A stretch of 64,000 nt of DNA, from positions 1 to 64,000 of the forward strand of contig JANMMZ010000043.1 in assembly GCA_031373665.1 (NCBI GenBank), in the 5' to 3' direction. The DNA comes from M3007 sp031373665 (lineage in GTDB: Bacteria; Bacteroidota; Bacteroidia; Chitinophagales; Saprospiraceae). Below the pieces are notes generated by a model. The model was not told where the DNA came from. It did no database searches and saw nothing but the letters and a program-made list of their open reading frames with translations. Position 1 is the first letter of the stretch. Each line of letters opens with the position of its first letter. The position numbers and the translations under genes were made by a program. Shown here piece after piece: positions 62,311 to 64,000 of the stretch.

Positions 62311-64000
62311 CTACTTAATCAAAGTGACATCACCATAATACGTTATTTCCGTTCCATCCAAAAAAACGACCTTAGCCAACCAAGCATAGACTCCTGGCTG
62401 AGCCATTTTTCCTCGATACTGGCCTTCCCACCCACTGGCTGGATCATTCAAAGCAATATCTTTGGCCTCAAACATCAACTCACCCCAACGGGAATACACA
62501 GCCAATAATTTAATACGGGTAAAGGCATCGCCCGATGGGAAAAAATAGTTATTGTCGGGTGATTGGCTGTTGATACCAAATACATTTGGGAAATAAACAT
62601 TTTTGTTTTTGTTTACTTTGATATTAATATTGGCGGAATCCTTACAGCCCAATTCATTTTGAACAACCAACGTATAAAGAATATCGTTGAATGGCCTTGC
62701 CCAAGTATCGGTACAATCATTACAACGGATAGAACCTGGTTGCGGATCGCGCCACCGATACAAGGTGGTATTGGCTTGGTTGGTGACTGTAGAAGCGAAT
62801 TGAATGCTATCACCCAAGTTGATGGTGGCTTCTGTGGGATCAAGTACAACTGTAATACCAGACTCTTGGATTGTATAAATAACAAATGCTGTATCGCAGC
62901 CTGAAGTGAGCGTTGCTTGGTATTCGCCTTCATTATTAATGGCTAAAGAGGATAAAGTGGATGCATCAGACCACAAGTATTCAACATTATTGCCAATTGC
63001 TGCGGTATAAACGGAAGCGTCGAGCACAAGGGTGTCAGAGCCTTCGCACAGTGTTTTAGCCACCCGAATGGTATCGAAATCGAAGTTTAGGATCAATACC
63101 TCTGTGCTGTCATCTTTGGCAAGGGTTTTCAGGTTGTCCGATTTTCGAGTGCCACCCAAAGAGGCGGGTAAATTAAACAATTGAGCCTGGTTTTTATAGA
63201 TGCCTGCACTGACATTGCCAGTATTGACAATGATTTTGATCTTGAACTTTCCATCAGGCAAACTAAAATTATCCAACCGAAAATAAGTATCGCCCGGTTG
63301 GCTTACCACCGTACCGCCTAAGGGATTGCTGCTGACGGAAACAAAGGTGAATCCAGCGGGTAACTGATCGTCCAAGCGCATACCTAAATGAGTGCGACCA
63401 GAGGTATTTAATATTTCAAAAGTATATTCTACATCGGTGCATGGGGAGGTTTTTTCAGGCAATACGCTCTTACTCAGCTCTACTGTGTATGGGCAGGAGC
63501 ATCCATCGGATGATACCGCAGGTTCTCCTTGGGTTAAGAAGGTGCTTTGGCCATTGTTGATGTCTATTCGGTATAGGCTGTTTTGATCGGCCATAAAATT
63601 AGGGCTACCATAGGCGAACAAATCGCCATAAGCATCGAAGAATAGGCTGCCAGAAAGCACAGGAACACCAGCACTTGGAAACGGGAAGGTGATATCTCCA
63701 TTGGTTGAGTTGATTCTGACCAATCGCTGGGATTGAGAATCATATCCATAGAGTTGTTCCGTTTGTGGATGGAAGGCAATATCAAAAATCTGAGCCTGTT
63801 GATTGATCGAATTGATGGAAAGTGCGTAGTTGGGGCTAGTCAAATCTACGCGGACAAAATCTGCGGCCACGGCCACTCCAGTACTCAAAAATTGAGAGCC
63901 AATCAGCACTAAATACCTGCCATCAGGTGAAATGTCGCCTGCAAAATAAGAGTTGTTGTTATTTAGTGCCAAGGTGGCTAAGGCTACTGTTTGTCCGTTT
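62311..64000 (-). CDS. T9SS type B cargo protein, C-terminal part (5' end beyond window)
   Basis: The open frame continues to the right edge without a start, so the N-terminus is missing; a TTG at 63972 is only an internal codon. About 562 residues are visible. First comes a propeller-like segment (GDISPDGRYLVLIGS, LYGYDSQSQRLVRINSTNGD). Next is a DUF11-like domain (ELSKSVLPEKTSPCTDVEYT, RLDDQLPAGFTFVSVSSNP). Then come Ig- or PKD-like segments with paired Cys (CEGSDTLVLDASVYTAA; RCNDCTDTW). The type B sorting tail is VYFPNVFGINSQSPDNNYFF ... YSRWGELMFEA ... PGVYAWLAKVVF. It is a surface or secreted protein of unknown role. Confidence 0.88.
   Translation of the reverse strand, partial: NGQTVALATLALNNNNSYFAGDISPDGRYLVLIGSQFLSTGVAVAADFVRVDLTSPNYALSINSINQQAQIFDIAFHPQTEQLYGYDSQSQRLVRINSTNGDITFPFPSAGVPVLSGSLFFDAYGDLFAYGSPNFMADQNSLYRIDINNGQSTFLTQGEPAVSSDGCSCPYTVELSKSVLPEKTSPCTDVEYTFEILNTSGRTHLGMRLDDQLPAGFTFVSVSSNPLGGTVVSQPGDTYFRLDNFSLPDGKFKIKIIVNTGNVSAGIYKNQAQLFNLPASLGGTRKSDNLKTLAKDDSTEVLILNFDFDTIRVAKTLCEGSDTLVLDASVYTAAIGNNVEYLWSDASTLSSLAINNEGEYQATLTSGCDTAFVIYTIQESGITVVLDPTEATINLGDSIQFASTVTNQANTTLYRWRDPQPGSIRCNDCTDTWARPFNDILYTLVVQNELGCKDSANINIKVNKNKNVYFPNVFGINSQSPDNNYFFPSGDAFTRIKLLAVYSRWGELMFEAKDIALNDPASGWEGQYRGKMAQPGVYAWLAKVVFLDGTEITYYGDVTLIK

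Overview
The window is chromosomal DNA from a member of the Bacteroidota, most likely a Saprospiria/Chitinophagia-type environmental lineage. This is inferred from several type IX secretion (T9SS) cargo proteins with type A and type B C-terminal sorting domains, Bacteroidota-style promoter elements (TAnnTTTG), and characteristic versions of GlmU-like protein, L31 type B, PurM, short adenylate kinase and thymidine kinase. TAG, TAA and TGA all end genes here, so the standard bacterial code applies.

Layout. 1-2003 (minus) is the N-terminal part of a secreted repeat protein running off the left edge. 2.4-9.1 kb holds a membrane-anchored AraC-type regulator, an exported agmatine-deiminase-like lipoprotein, metK, a secreted bleomycin-hydrolase-type protease and a gcvT split by one in-frame TAG. 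9.1-18.5 kb holds a T9SS cargo protein, a 227-bp palindrome-rich repeat element, panB, a conserved unknown gene, a FemAB/GNAT-type protein, a GluQ-type tRNA-Asp modifier, a TPR lipoprotein, purM, a GlmU-like gene and rpmE2. 18.5-31.4 kb mixes large minus-strand T9SS cargo (delta-60 repeat protein, cohesin/dockerin-like protein, subtilisin-like protease) with an outer-membrane protein, an MFS transporter, sucD, an FtsB/DivIC-like gene and adk. 31.6-45.8 kb is two giant tandem plus-strand genes (about 2430 and 2193 residues) for repeat-built surface proteins with type B sorting domains. 46.0-49.2 kb holds an EGF-like lipoprotein, a complete IS4-family insertion sequence with hairpin-forming inverted ends, and two ArsR-type regulators. 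49.3-56.6 kb is mostly housekeeping: tsaB, a DUF2064 transferase, a sigma factor with a membrane TPR partner, ferredoxin, tdk, an aminotransferase, a one-domain asparaginase, tRNA-Leu and tRNA-Gly. 56.7-64 kb holds a DUF1573 protein, an acyltransferase coupled to an isoprenoid-synthase-like protein, a TPR protein, an unknown coiled-coil-like protein and another type B cargo gene cut by the right edge.

The main theme is cell-surface and secreted protein production: seven proteins carry recognisable T9SS sorting domains and an eighth probably does outside the window, but no T9SS machinery gene is visible. The remaining genes are core metabolism and translation functions in short operons separated by clear intrinsic terminators. 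The most notable observations are the nonsense codon in gcvT, the IS4-type element and the short palindrome-rich element that shares its ends, the two giant adhesin-like genes, and the coupled acyltransferase/isoprenoid-synthase pair. I found no CRISPR array, rRNA, phage or integrative element, and no clear defence system.
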